A stretch of DNA of 33,514 nt from a virus. The translations under genes were made by a program, and so were the position numbers. Positions 22,558 to 30,485 of the stretch are shown one piece after another; positions within the stretch are counted from its first letter, which is position 1; every line of letters starts with the position of its first letter. Location: IMG/VR virus record IMGVR_UViG_3300031839_001235, positions 1 through 33,514 of that record. One strand, written 5' to 3'. The notes beneath the pieces are model-generated. The model made no database searches and had not been told where the DNA came from. It saw only the letters and a list, made by a program, of their open reading frames with translations.

Positions 22558-22585
22558 CTGTCAAGGGGGGGCAATATGCTATAAT
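22558..22585 (+). promoter_or_regulatory. Promoter upstream of terL
   Basis: TATAAT at 22580-22585 is a perfect -10 box; CTGTCA at 22558-22563 stands 16 bases before it as a weak -35. The palindrome array begins about 16 bases downstream, where a bound protein could block or control transcription. Confidence 0.5.
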
Positions 22586-22600
22586 CAAAGTGACAACTGC

Positions 22601-22742
22601 GTACTAAGTAGTCTACTAAGTCAAAGTAGGCTATGTCGTTTCCCTTGAAGGGAACGACAGTAAGTAAGCAATATCTTAGAAGTCTGCTTTTAAGTAGCCT
22701 GCTAAGACTAAGTAGACTACTAAGACTAAGTAGAGGGCTAAG
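22601..22742. repeat. Second array of AAGTAG-N-CTACTT palindromes, upstream of terL
   Basis: Units: TACTAAGTAGTCTACTAAGT at 22602-22621; a partial AAAGTAGGCTATGT from 22623; TTAAGTAGCCTGCTAA near 22690-22705; then two 18-base tandem units, GACTAAGTAGACTACTAA (22706-22723) and GACTAAGTAGAGGGCTAA (22724-22741). They match the array at 13128-13205. Spacing varies and there are no uniform spacers, so this is not CRISPR. Confidence 0.8.
22635..22658. repeat. 24-base near-perfect palindrome inside the array
   Basis: GTCGTT (22635-22640) pairs with AACGAC (22653-22658), and the centre CCCTT-G-AAGGG pairs with itself, with one unpaired T. Its sequence differs from the AAGTAG units, so a second protein, or an RNA hairpin in the terL leader, may use it. 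Confidence 0.55.
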
Positions 22743-22750
22743 TTTTAAGT

Positions 22751-24262
22751 ATGGCTATAGAAGATCGAATAGATCCTAATCTTTTAAAAAACATTGATAA
22801 GCTGCCAGTTAAGGATCAAGAAGAAATTCTTATTCTTTTGGAAGAGCTAGAAGATGCTGAAAAGAAAGAAAAGGCTAGGAATACCTTCATAGGGTTTGTC
22901 AATAAGGTTTGGCCGGCTTTTATTGAAGGGCGGCATCATAAGATCATGGCCAATGCTTTTGAACGTGTTGCCAAAGGAGAACTTAAAAGACTTATTGTTA
23001 ATATGCCACCAAGGCATACCAAGTCTGAGTTTGCATCGTTTTTATTGCCCGCATGGTTTTTGGGCAACTATCCTGAAAAGAAAATAATTCAAACCGCTCA
23101 CACCGCAGAATTATCTGTTGGTTTCGGGCGTAAAGTTAGAAACCTTGTAGACAGTGATGACTATAAGTCTATATTTCCGAATGTGCTGTTGAGGTCTGAC
23201 TCCAAGGCCGCTGGTCGATGGAGTACCAACAAAGGTGGCGAATACTTCGCTATTGGTGTTGGAGGTGCAGTTACAGGTAAAGGCGCGGATCTTCTTGTTA
23301 TCGACGACCCTCATAGTGAGCAAGAAGGTCAAAGCTCTGACCCTTCCGTCTTTGACCGTGTATATGACTGGTATACATCTGGGCCTCGACAGCGCCTCCA
23401 ACCCGGAGGATCGATCATTGTTGTTATGACTCGTTGGCATAAACGAGACTTAACAGGACAAATACTAAAATCATCCCTGCAAAGAGTAGGATCAGATGAA
23501 TGGGAACTTATAGAGTTCCCTGCTTTAATGCCGTCAGATGAGCCGCTTTGGCCTGAGTTCTGGCCTAAAGACGAACTAGAGGCTTTAAGAAACGAGCTAC
23601 CTGCTCCAAAATGGAACGCCCAGTACCAACAAAACCCAACCTCAGAAGAGGGCGCGTTAGTTAAAAGAGACTGGTGGAGGACTTGGGAGAAAGACAATCC
23701 TCCAATGTGCGAGTTTATTATCCAATCTTGGGATACAGCATTTCTTAAAACACAAAGATCTGACTTCTCGGCATGTACAACGTGGGGAGTTTTTTATCAC
23801 CCAGACAGCTCAGGTATTGAACAGCCAAATATTATTCTTCTGGATGCACATAAAGAAAGGCTAGAGTTCCCGGAGCTTAAGAAAAAAGCTTATGAAATGT
23901 GGGTTGATTGGCAACCTGATGCCTTTATCGTAGAAGCCAAAGCAGCAGGAACGCCCCTAATATTTGAGTTAAGATCAATGGGCATTCCGGTTTCCGAGTA
24001 TACTCCGTCCAGAGGTAACGATAAGATTTCTAGGGTAAACGCTGTATCAGATCTTTTTGCGTCCGGTATTGTTTGGGCACCTGAGTTAAGGTTCGCAGAA
24101 GAAGTTATTGAAGAGTTTGCTGCATTTCCAGCAGGGGAACATGATGACCTTGTTGACTCCTCTACGCAGGCATTGCTTAGGTTTAGACAGGGCGGATTCC
24201 TGAAGCTAAACAGCGATGAGGAAGACGAACCGTTTTATCCCAAAAAGGCTACCTACTACTAA
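22751..24262 (+). CDS. Terminase large subunit
   Basis: 503 residues. ATPase: Walker A-like MPPRHTKS at 85-92, Walker B LLVIDDPH with D185-D186, and coupling region VVMTRWHKRDL near 224-234. Nuclease: D328 in SWDTAF, E395 in FIVEAKAAG and D465-D466 in HDDLVD, the three acidic sites of the RNase H-like fold. It pumps DNA into the prohead and cuts it. The stop overlaps the next ATG (TAATG). No strong ribosome binding site is seen. Confidence 0.93.
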   Translation: MAIEDRIDPNLLKNIDKLPVKDQEEILILLEELEDAEKKEKARNTFIGFVNKVWPAFIEGRHHKIMANAFERVAKGELKRLIVNMPPRHTKSEFASFLLPAWFLGNYPEKKIIQTAHTAELSVGFGRKVRNLVDSDDYKSIFPNVLLRSDSKAAGRWSTNKGGEYFAIGVGGAVTGKGADLLVIDDPHSEQEGQSSDPSVFDRVYDWYTSGPRQRLQPGGSIIVVMTRWHKRDLTGQILKSSLQRVGSDEWELIEFPALMPSDEPLWPEFWPKDELEALRNELPAPKWNAQYQQNPTSEEGALVKRDWWRTWEKDNPPMCEFIIQSWDTAFLKTQRSDFSACTTWGVFYHPDSSGIEQPNIILLDAHKERLEFPELKKKAYEMWVDWQPDAFIVEAKAAGTPLIFELRSMGIPVSEYTPSRGNDKISRVNAVSDLFASGIVWAPELRFAEEVIEEFAAFPAGEHDDLVDSSTQALLRFRQGGFLKLNSDEEDEPFYPKKATYY

Positions 24263-24939
24263 TGGCGTTCTTGCAGAGCAATATTCCCTACTTTAAATGT
24301 TGGGTTAGACGAGAGTACACCCATAACAACCAGAAATATCATGGCGAGTTTTTGCATGCAATGGCTGTCGCTGTTACAACGATGCCAAAAAGATGCTTAA
24401 GTTTTCAGGTTATTTTTACTGGCGCTGAAACTTACGATGATGAAGAACAACAAAATGTTCATGGCGGAGCGATGTGGGCTAGAATGCCTATTACCGCTTT
24501 GGTGGGCGACACTCCTTTTGAAGAGTGGCCCAATGAATTACCCGTATGGGCGGCACAACCTTGGGATTGTATGTCGCATACTCATGCAGTTTATCAGATA
24601 GAAAGAGCAAGCCCAGCGCCTTGGTTTGCTAAAGTAGATGGAGAGTTTTACCCAGCAAAGTATTACTTTACTGTAGACTACACAGATAATGAGGTGGCGG
24701 ATGATCCAGCTCAGCATAAACAAAGCCATGTGCTAGAGTTGCTTAATGCTGGCGAGTACACGGGAAATATTGTTGCCCTGCCTAATAATAGAGTAAGGGT
24801 GACGCATCCAGCTTGGTTTGAAACTGGAGTTGGCGCTCCAGACTTTAGGCCTAATCAACGAACCTACAACTCGAAAGATGATGTAGAGTATATTCATGAC
24901 ACAAAGCGGGTTTTTGACAACCTGTACAGTGAGGATTAA
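24262..24939 (+). CDS. Conserved phage protein, 225 aa, unknown
   Basis: Coupled to terL by TAATG. Rich in W, H, Y and P (FKCWVRREYTHNNQKYHGEF, LPVWAAQPWDCMSHTHAVYQ, ASPAPWFAKVDGEFYPAKYY, THPAWFETGVGAPDFRPNQR), with an all-beta look and no signal peptide. I recognise it only as a type that sits between terminase and portal in some marine podoviruses. A head or packaging accessory role is inferred from position. Confidence 0.7.
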   Translation: MAFLQSNIPYFKCWVRREYTHNNQKYHGEFLHAMAVAVTTMPKRCLSFQVIFTGAETYDDEEQQNVHGGAMWARMPITALVGDTPFEEWPNELPVWAAQPWDCMSHTHAVYQIERASPAPWFAKVDGEFYPAKYYFTVDYTDNEVADDPAQHKQSHVLELLNAGEYTGNIVALPNNRVRVTHPAWFETGVGAPDFRPNQRTYNSKDDVEYIHDTKRVFDNLYSED

Positions 24940-25218
24940 ATGAAAAAAACTAAAGGTTACATGCTAGGTGGCAAGACTAAAGGAATGTCTAAGGGCGGTA
25001 AATTAAAAATGACCACCAATAAGCAGGGCAAAGAGGTTCCTTTCTTTGCTGCTGATGGCGTTGGCAAAATGAGTTCTGGGCGAAAAGTCCCAACGACTAA
25101 AGGTTATTTTATGGGCGGTAAGACTAAGGGCATGGCCAAAGGCGGCAAGACCGGAGGTAAAACAATAGCTCGCGGATCTGGCGCAGCAAGACCTCAAGAA
25201 TTTGGAAAGAATGGCTAA
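24940..25218 (+). CDS. Lys/Gly-rich repeat protein, 92 aa
   Basis: The sequence carries an internal duplication: KTKGYMLGGKTKGMSKGGK near residues 3-21 and TTKGYFMGGKTKGMAKGGK near 52-70. Very basic, few hydrophobic residues, so it is likely disordered and able to bind DNA or an acidic partner. It lies between the unknown 225-aa gene and the portal gene (TAATG overlap). Related small basic proteins occur at 32412-33207. Confidence 0.7.
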   Translation: MKKTKGYMLGGKTKGMSKGGKLKMTTNKQGKEVPFFAADGVGKMSSGRKVPTTKGYFMGGKTKGMAKGGKTGGKTIARGSGAARPQEFGKNG

Positions 25219-27689
25219 TGGCTATCGATAGAACTCTTCGCTCCAATCCACTGGTTGGAGAAGGAGGCGACATTGAGATTGAAATAGAAAACCCTGAGGC
25301 TGTTTCTATTGAAACAGAAGATGGCGGGGTTATTTTAGATTTTGATCCTGATGCAAGCACGCTAGCATCGCTAGGAATGCTTCCCCATGATGCTAACTTA
25401 GCAGACGTTGTCGATGATGCAGAGTTAAGTGTAATGGCATCTGAGCTTGTTGGGCAGTTTAAGTCTGACAAAGAAAGTCGTGCAGATTGGGAAAGAGCCT
25501 ATGTTGATGGCCTAGATTTGCTTGGCCTTAAGAATGAAGACAGAACCACACCGTGGGACGGTGCTTGTGGGGTCTTTCATCCATTGCTTTCTGAGTCTGT
25601 AATCAAGTTCCAGTCTCAGTCCATACAAGAGCTATTCCCAGCAAGCGGGCCTGTAAAAACTTCAGTTGTTGGCGCAATAACTGATGATAAAGAAAAGCAA
25701 GCTTACAGGGTTCAGAATTATTTAAACTACCTGCTTACAGAAAAAATGACAGAGTATCGCTCGGAAACCGAGAAGATGTTGTTTTCTTTGCCGTTAGCGG
25801 GCAGTGCTTTTAGAAAGATCTACTATGATCCCAGCATGGGCAGACCGTGCAGCATGTTTGTTCCAGCAGAAGACTTTGTTGTTAGCTATGGAGCGTCAGA
25901 CCTAACAACCTGTGAAAGAGCTACTCACATCATGAAGCGGACTTCTAATGAGATCCGCAAGCTTCAGGTGTCTGGTTTTTATAAAGACATAGAACTTGGG
26001 GCTCCTTCTAATGATGTTGATAGGATTGAGGAAAAATATAATAGGCTGACCGGAGACAGCGCCAGTTACGATCTGGACTCAAGGCACACTATCTTGGAGA
26101 TGCAAGTAAATTTAGACCTTGTAGGCTTTGAAGACGAAGAGGGCGGAGAGCCTACAGGCATTGCTCTGCCTTATGTTGTATCAATAGACCTTGGCTCTAG
26201 AGAAATATTATCTATACGGCGCAATTGGTATGAGGGCGATAACCTAAAAACAAAGCGTGAGCACTTCGTTCATTACCAATATATACCCGGATTAGGATTT
26301 TATGGGTTTGGATTGATCCACATGATAGGTGGACTAGCCAAATCGGCTACATCATTACTCCGTCAATTAGTAGACGCAGGCACTTTATCTAATCTTCCGG
26401 GCGGACTTAAGTCTAGAGGGCTAAGAATTAAGGGTGATGACACCCCAATCATGCCCGGAGAGTTCCGAGACGTAGATGTTCCGGGTGGAGCGATCAAAGA
26501 CAACATCAGCTTCATGCCATATAAAGAGCCAAGCAACGTTTTGTATCAGTTGATGGGCGATATTGTAGAAGAAGGTAGGCGATTTGCCTCCGCAGCAGAC
26601 GTTAAAGCTGCAGATATGAACGCAGAAGCCCCTGTTGGCACAACATTGGCCATACTTGAGCGGTCAATGAAGGTAATGAGCGCCATTCAGGCCCGATTAC
26701 ACGCCTCTATGCGCGTAGAATTAAGGATATTAAGTGGTCTTGTAAGGGATTTTGGGCCCGAAAAGTACCCATACCTGCCTGATACCGACGATTTAGTCTC
26801 TGAAGACTTCGATGATCGCGTAGATATCATTCCTGTCAGCGATCCTAACGCTGGAACGATGGCTCAAAGGATAATGCAGTACCAAGCAGCTCTGCAATTA
26901 GCGGCTCAAGCCCCAGAAATGTACGATATGCCGTTATTGCACCGTCAAATGCTAGATATATTGGGCATTCAGGACGCAGAAAAGATTGTTCCTACAGATA
27001 AGGACATGAAACCCACTGATCCTGTTAGTGAAAACATGGATATCATTAATGGTAAGCCTGTCAAAGCGTTTATCTACCAAGATCACGAAGCTCACATCCA
27101 GACTCACATGAGTTTGACGCAAAATCCGCAGGTTATGGAAATAATGGGCAAAAGCCCCAACGCAAAGAAAGCTATGGCGGAGATGTCGGCGCATGTACAA
27201 GAGCACTTGGCGTTCAAGTACAGGCAAGAAATAGAAAAAGAACTTGGAGTAGAGCTTCCAACCCCAGAAGAGTCGCTGCCTGAAGATATTGAGTACAGAA
27301 TATCCAGACTGGTAGCTCCTGCTGCGGCGCAAATTACAGGCAAAGCGGCAAGAGAGCAGCAAGCGCAGCAAGCTCAACAAAAAGCTCAAGATCCTATAGT
27401 GCAAATGCAACAACAAGAGCTTCAGATTAAACAGCAAGAGGTTCAGCAACGTGCTCAAGCCGAAATGGCTAAGATACAGCTAGATATGCAGAAACTTATG
27501 ATGAAATCAGAGCTGGATAGAGAGCGATTAGACCAGCAAGAAAGATTAGAGACTGCAAAAATTGGAGCAAAGATAGCTGAGACTAATTCTAAGGAAGAAT
27601 TAGAAGCTTCTAGGATAGCATCCCAAAATGAAATAGATGGGGCTAAGCTTGGTGTCCAAGTTGCTAAAGATATTATGGGAAATAAATGA
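25218..27689 (+). CDS. Portal protein
   Basis: 823 residues, in the range of P22-like and podoviral portals. Landmarks: SDKESRADWERAYVDGLDLLG near 91-111, TPWDGACGVFHPLLSESVIKFQSQSIQELFPASGPVKT, LPLAGSAFRKIYYDPSMGRP, and a central PVGTTLAILERSMKVMSAIQARLH helix. A Q/E/K-rich coiled coil occupies about 710-810. It forms the 12-mer ring through which DNA enters and leaves the head. It follows the terminase region and overlaps the next gene by ATGA. Confidence 0.88.
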   Translation: MAIDRTLRSNPLVGEGGDIEIEIENPEAVSIETEDGGVILDFDPDASTLASLGMLPHDANLADVVDDAELSVMASELVGQFKSDKESRADWERAYVDGLDLLGLKNEDRTTPWDGACGVFHPLLSESVIKFQSQSIQELFPASGPVKTSVVGAITDDKEKQAYRVQNYLNYLLTEKMTEYRSETEKMLFSLPLAGSAFRKIYYDPSMGRPCSMFVPAEDFVVSYGASDLTTCERATHIMKRTSNEIRKLQVSGFYKDIELGAPSNDVDRIEEKYNRLTGDSASYDLDSRHTILEMQVNLDLVGFEDEEGGEPTGIALPYVVSIDLGSREILSIRRNWYEGDNLKTKREHFVHYQYIPGLGFYGFGLIHMIGGLAKSATSLLRQLVDAGTLSNLPGGLKSRGLRIKGDDTPIMPGEFRDVDVPGGAIKDNISFMPYKEPSNVLYQLMGDIVEEGRRFASAADVKAADMNAEAPVGTTLAILERSMKVMSAIQARLHASMRVELRILSGLVRDFGPEKYPYLPDTDDLVSEDFDDRVDIIPVSDPNAGTMAQRIMQYQAALQLAAQAPEMYDMPLLHRQMLDILGIQDAEKIVPTDKDMKPTDPVSENMDIINGKPVKAFIYQDHEAHIQTHMSLTQNPQVMEIMGKSPNAKKAMAEMSAHVQEHLAFKYRQEIEKELGVELPTPEESLPEDIEYRISRLVAPAAAQITGKAAREQQAQQAQQKAQDPIVQMQQQELQIKQQEVQQRAQAEMAKIQLDMQKLMMKSELDRERLDQQERLETAKIGAKIAETNSKEELEASRIASQNEIDGAKLGVQVAKDIMGNK

Positions 27690-27883
27690 CAAAAGAAGTA
27701 GACATATTTGATTATTTGAGGTCAAATGTTAGAGATCAGATGAATGACATAAGTGATCACATTAGTGGTGGCGGATGTAAAGATTTTGCAGAGTACACAA
27801 AATGCTGCGGAATTATTCAGGGTTTAGCACAAGCTGAACGAGAGATATTAGACGCTAAGTCTCGATACGAGAACGCGCAATAA
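27686..27883 (+). CDS. Small protein, 65 aa, unknown
   Basis: Coupled to the portal gene by ATGA. Sequence begins MTKEVDIFDYLRSNVRDQMN and continues HISGGGCKDFAEYTKCCGII; helical with three cysteines in a short span (residues 31, 39, 40). Small proteins of this kind often follow portal genes in podoviruses; the role is unknown. Its stop codon is immediately followed by the tandem RNA hairpins. Confidence 0.7.
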   Translation: MTKEVDIFDYLRSNVRDQMNDISDHISGGGCKDFAEYTKCCGIIQGLAQAEREILDAKSRYENAQ

Positions 27884-27936
27884 CGACTCTAGGCGTTTTC
27901 CTAGTGCAAACGACTTCGGGCGTTTTCCCGATGCAA
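27883..27936 (+). ncRNA. Two tandem 27-nt hairpin units with compensatory changes, before the GroES-like gene
   Basis: Each unit is ACGACT, a 5-base arm, loop CGTTTT, the paired arm, then TGCAA. Arms are CTAGG/CCTAG in unit 1 (27883-27909) and TCGGG/CCCGA in unit 2 (27910-27936). The two units differ at six positions, and these form exactly three exchanged base pairs. Selection on RNA folding is strongly suggested. The ribosome binding site GGAGAG follows directly. Likely a regulator or protein-binding leader of the co-chaperonin mRNA. Confidence 0.8.
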
Positions 27937-27946
27937 AGGAGAGTAT

Positions 27947-28324
27947 ATGAGCGAAACTGCTCAGCAACTAGAGACCAAAGAGTCTCGAAACGCAAACCAA
28001 CTTCCTGAGCCTAAAGGCTATAAGATTTTGATTGCGCTACCAGATCCCGATTCAGAATATGATGGCGGGATAATTAAATCCAAGAAAACTCTTCAGGAAG
28101 AAGAGCTTGGTTCTATCTGCGGGATGGTTCTTAAAATGGGGCCAGATTGCTACAAAGATGCGAATAGATTCCCTTCTGGTTCTTTTTGTGAAGAGGGCGA
28201 TTGGATCATTATGAGGTCTTACTCAGGCACTCGATTCAAAGTTCACGGCAAAGAGTTCCGGTTAATAAACGATGACAGTGTTGAAGCTGTAGTTGAAGAC
28301 CCAAGGGGGATCGTAAAAGCATGA
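27947..28324 (+). CDS. GroES-like co-chaperonin
   Basis: 125 residues. From residue 20 the order fits GroES: LPEPKGYKILIALPDPDSEY, a G/K/S/T mobile-loop segment DGGIIKSKKTLQEEEL near 40-55, SICGMVLKMGP, GSFCEEGDWIIMRSYSGTRF, then KVHGKEFRLINDDSVEAVVE. Phage versions (as T4 gp31) replace host GroES so that GroEL can fold the capsid protein, whose gene lies nearby. The loop lacks the usual I-V-L triplet pattern except GII, so GroEL contact is probable, not certain. Translation is preceded by the tandem hairpins at 27883-27936. Confidence 0.8.
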   Translation: MSETAQQLETKESRNANQLPEPKGYKILIALPDPDSEYDGGIIKSKKTLQEEELGSICGMVLKMGPDCYKDANRFPSGSFCEEGDWIIMRSYSGTRFKVHGKEFRLINDDSVEAVVEDPRGIVKA

Positions 28325-29376
28325 GTGAAGTAATAGAAGATCAAGTTCCTGAGGAACAAGATAGTTCTCACAGCGCAGAAGAAAAATTTTTCGGCATAAA
28401 AACTACGCACGGAAAAAAGAAGCAAGCCGAAACGGGCTCTGAGTCTAGCGAGTACGAGTTTGAAATTGTTGATGACCGTCCTCAAGAAGACAGGAGACCC
28501 GCTAAAGCTTCGCAAAGTTCTAGTGATGACGACGAAGAGCTTGGCCAGTATTCTGATAAAGTTCAGAAAAGGCTTAATAAGCTTAAGTTTGATTATCACG
28601 AAGAGCGCCGTCAGCGAGAATCCGCAGAAAGAATGCGAGAAGAAGCTGTCAAGGTTGCTCAGCAATACGCAAATAAAGCTCAAGAGCAAGAGTCTCTAAT
28701 AAGTAGAGGCGAAGCAGCATTAGTTGAGCAGATCAGAGAAAGAGCCCACTTAAGATTAGAGCAAGCAAAAGAAGGCTACCGTAAAGCTTATGAAGAAGGC
28801 GATACGGATGGAGTAGTAAATACTCAAGAGCAAATGCTTAAAGCTCAATCAGAGTTATCTGAGATTGAAAGGTATAGAAACAACCTAAACAATCAAGCTC
28901 AGAACGCTCAGGCTTATCAACAACAAGCGTATCAGCAAGATATTGCAAGAAGAGCTGCTCAAAACGTAGCTGCTCAACAACAAGTTCAGCCACAAGTTAC
29001 ACCAGAAGCAGAGCAATGGGCTCAAAAAAACAACTGGTTTATGGCTGAAGGTTATGAAGATATGACTGCGTTAGCCTATGGGGCACATACGCAAGCTGTT
29101 CGATCAGGCATTGATGTAAGATCAAAAGAGTATTTTGATTACATAGATGGCAAAGTAAGATCAGCATTTCCAGATTACGATTGGTCGGATTCAAGCGATA
29201 CAAATGGCCGTAGCGCGACCGTGACGACTAATCGACCCTCGACGGTGGTGGCACCTTCCGCAAGGAATAATGGTGCTAAACCGCGCAAAGTACGGTTAAC
29301 GGCCACTCAAGTAGCCCTCGCCAAGCGACTTGGGTTAACAAATGAACAGTATGCCCGACACGCCGAGATGCTCTAA
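28321..29376 (+). CDS. Scaffolding protein
   Basis: 351 residues, coupled by ATGA to the co-chaperonin gene. An acidic, low-complexity N terminus (EVIEDQVPEEQDSSHSAEEK) leads to a long helical Q/E/A-rich coiled coil about 90-230, then a conserved-looking AEQWAQKNNWFMAEGYEDMT block near 232-251 and a basic C terminus (KPRKVRLTATQVALAKRLGL). This composition and place before the capsid gene are typical of podoviral scaffolds that guide prohead assembly and then leave. Confidence 0.82.
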   Translation: MSEVIEDQVPEEQDSSHSAEEKFFGIKTTHGKKKQAETGSESSEYEFEIVDDRPQEDRRPAKASQSSSDDDEELGQYSDKVQKRLNKLKFDYHEERRQRESAERMREEAVKVAQQYANKAQEQESLISRGEAALVEQIRERAHLRLEQAKEGYRKAYEEGDTDGVVNTQEQMLKAQSELSEIERYRNNLNNQAQNAQAYQQQAYQQDIARRAAQNVAAQQQVQPQVTPEAEQWAQKNNWFMAEGYEDMTALAYGAHTQAVRSGIDVRSKEYFDYIDGKVRSAFPDYDWSDSSDTNGRSATVTTNRPSTVVAPSARNNGAKPRKVRLTATQVALAKRLGLTNEQYARHAEML

Positions 29377-29389
29377 AAGGAGAATGGTA

Positions 29390-29845
29390 ATGGCAACAGA
29401 GCGCACCCCTAGAGAAAGCGACACGCGAAAAGAAGAACAGTATCGACCAGATGATAGTTGGTCACCGGCATCTATTTTGCCTGAACCCACGCCTCAAGAT
29501 GGTTGGACGTTCCGTTGGATTCGGACTAGTATTCTGGGTCAAGCTGACAATACAAATGTTTCTAGATCAATGAGAGAAGGTTGGATTCCTGTAAAGGCAG
29601 AAGATCATCCAGAGCTAGAAATTCAGTCAGACTTGAACTCAAGATTTGTAGGCAATGTTGAAGTTGGCGGTTTATTGCTTTGTAAAGCTCCTTCGGAGAA
29701 GATCAATGCACGAACCAGACACTTCGAACAGGTCGCATCAAATCAGATGGAGTCTGTTGATAACAACTTCTTGCGTGAAAATGACCCTCGTATGCCGCTT
29801 ATGAAACCTGAGCGAAATACGAGAACAACATTCGGCAGAAGTTAA
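29390..29845 (+). CDS. Conserved structural-region protein, 151 aa
   Basis: ATG 29390 is chosen because AAGGAG lies 7 bases upstream; the frame is open back to 29342 inside the scaffold gene. Sequence: TPRESDTRKEEQYRPDDSWS, then TFRWIRTSILGQADNTNVSR, MREGWIPVKAEDHPEL, and a C-terminal MPLMKPERNTRTTFGRS. A family member I have seen between scaffold and capsid genes in podoviruses; role unknown, possibly head assembly. Confidence 0.75.
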   Translation: MATERTPRESDTRKEEQYRPDDSWSPASILPEPTPQDGWTFRWIRTSILGQADNTNVSRSMREGWIPVKAEDHPELEIQSDLNSRFVGNVEVGGLLLCKAPSEKINARTRHFEQVASNQMESVDNNFLRENDPRMPLMKPERNTRTTFGRS

Positions 29846-29884
29846 ACTCGAAAGAGAGGCTTCTAATTAGTAAGGAGGCCAAAA

Positions 29885-30472
29885 ATGGCTATTACTGCAA
29901 CCCCAATGGGTGCAGAACCTACTGATACTCTTAGTGCTAGCGGCTCTTTTACAGGAAAAGTTCGGCATATTAAGATTGCAAGTGGTTACGGCACCGCTAT
30001 ATTTTACGGCGATTTTGTAAAACTCGTAGCAGCAGGAACTGTAGAAAAAGAAACTACCACTGACGCAGCAGGAACCCCTGCCTTTGTCGGTGTTTTTGTA
30101 GGTTGTTCTTACACAGATCCCAACACCAATCAACTAACGTTCTCTCAGTATTTCCCAGCGTCTACTGCCGCTTCGGATATCATGGCGTATGTTGTAGACG
30201 ATCCCAATGTATTGTTCCGCATGCAAGCGGACGGCTCTTTAGCCCAAACAAATCTTGGGAATAACATTGACGTAGCCTACACGGCTGGCTCAACTAGCAT
30301 TGGACGTAGCAGAAATGCTGCCGATGCAAGCACCGCAAACACAACAGCAACGCTGCCTTTCCGCGTTATTGATTTTGTTGACGGGCCAGACAGTGCTATA
30401 GGCGATGCTTACACGGACATCATTATGAAGTTCAACGTAGGTCATCAGTACGACAATACAACTGGCATTTAA
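29885..30472 (+). CDS. Head decoration-like structural protein, 195 aa
   Basis: AAGGAGG lies before the ATG. T/A/S/G-rich beta protein (GKVRHIKIASGYGTAIFYGD, FVKLVAAGTVEKETTTDAAG, TPAFVGVFVGCSYTDPNTNQ) that reads as a small beta-barrel of the kind that coats capsids. It lies directly before the major capsid gene. Decoration is inferred from composition and position. Confidence 0.65.
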   Translation: MAITATPMGAEPTDTLSASGSFTGKVRHIKIASGYGTAIFYGDFVKLVAAGTVEKETTTDAAGTPAFVGVFVGCSYTDPNTNQLTFSQYFPASTAASDIMAYVVDDPNVLFRMQADGSLAQTNLGNNIDVAYTAGSTSIGRSRNAADASTANTTATLPFRVIDFVDGPDSAIGDAYTDIIMKFNVGHQYDNTTGI

Positions 30473-30485
30473 GGAGAATTAAGTA

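Noticed and set aside
22601-22742. CRISPR array
   Set aside because: Units are short palindromes with irregular or no spacing, no spacer-sized unique sequence, and no cas genes; the Cas4-like protein belongs to the recombination operon.
26952-27458. 168-aa minus-strand frame inside the portal gene
   Set aside because: Leucine- and arginine-rich shadow of the Q/E/K-rich coiled coil on the coding strand.
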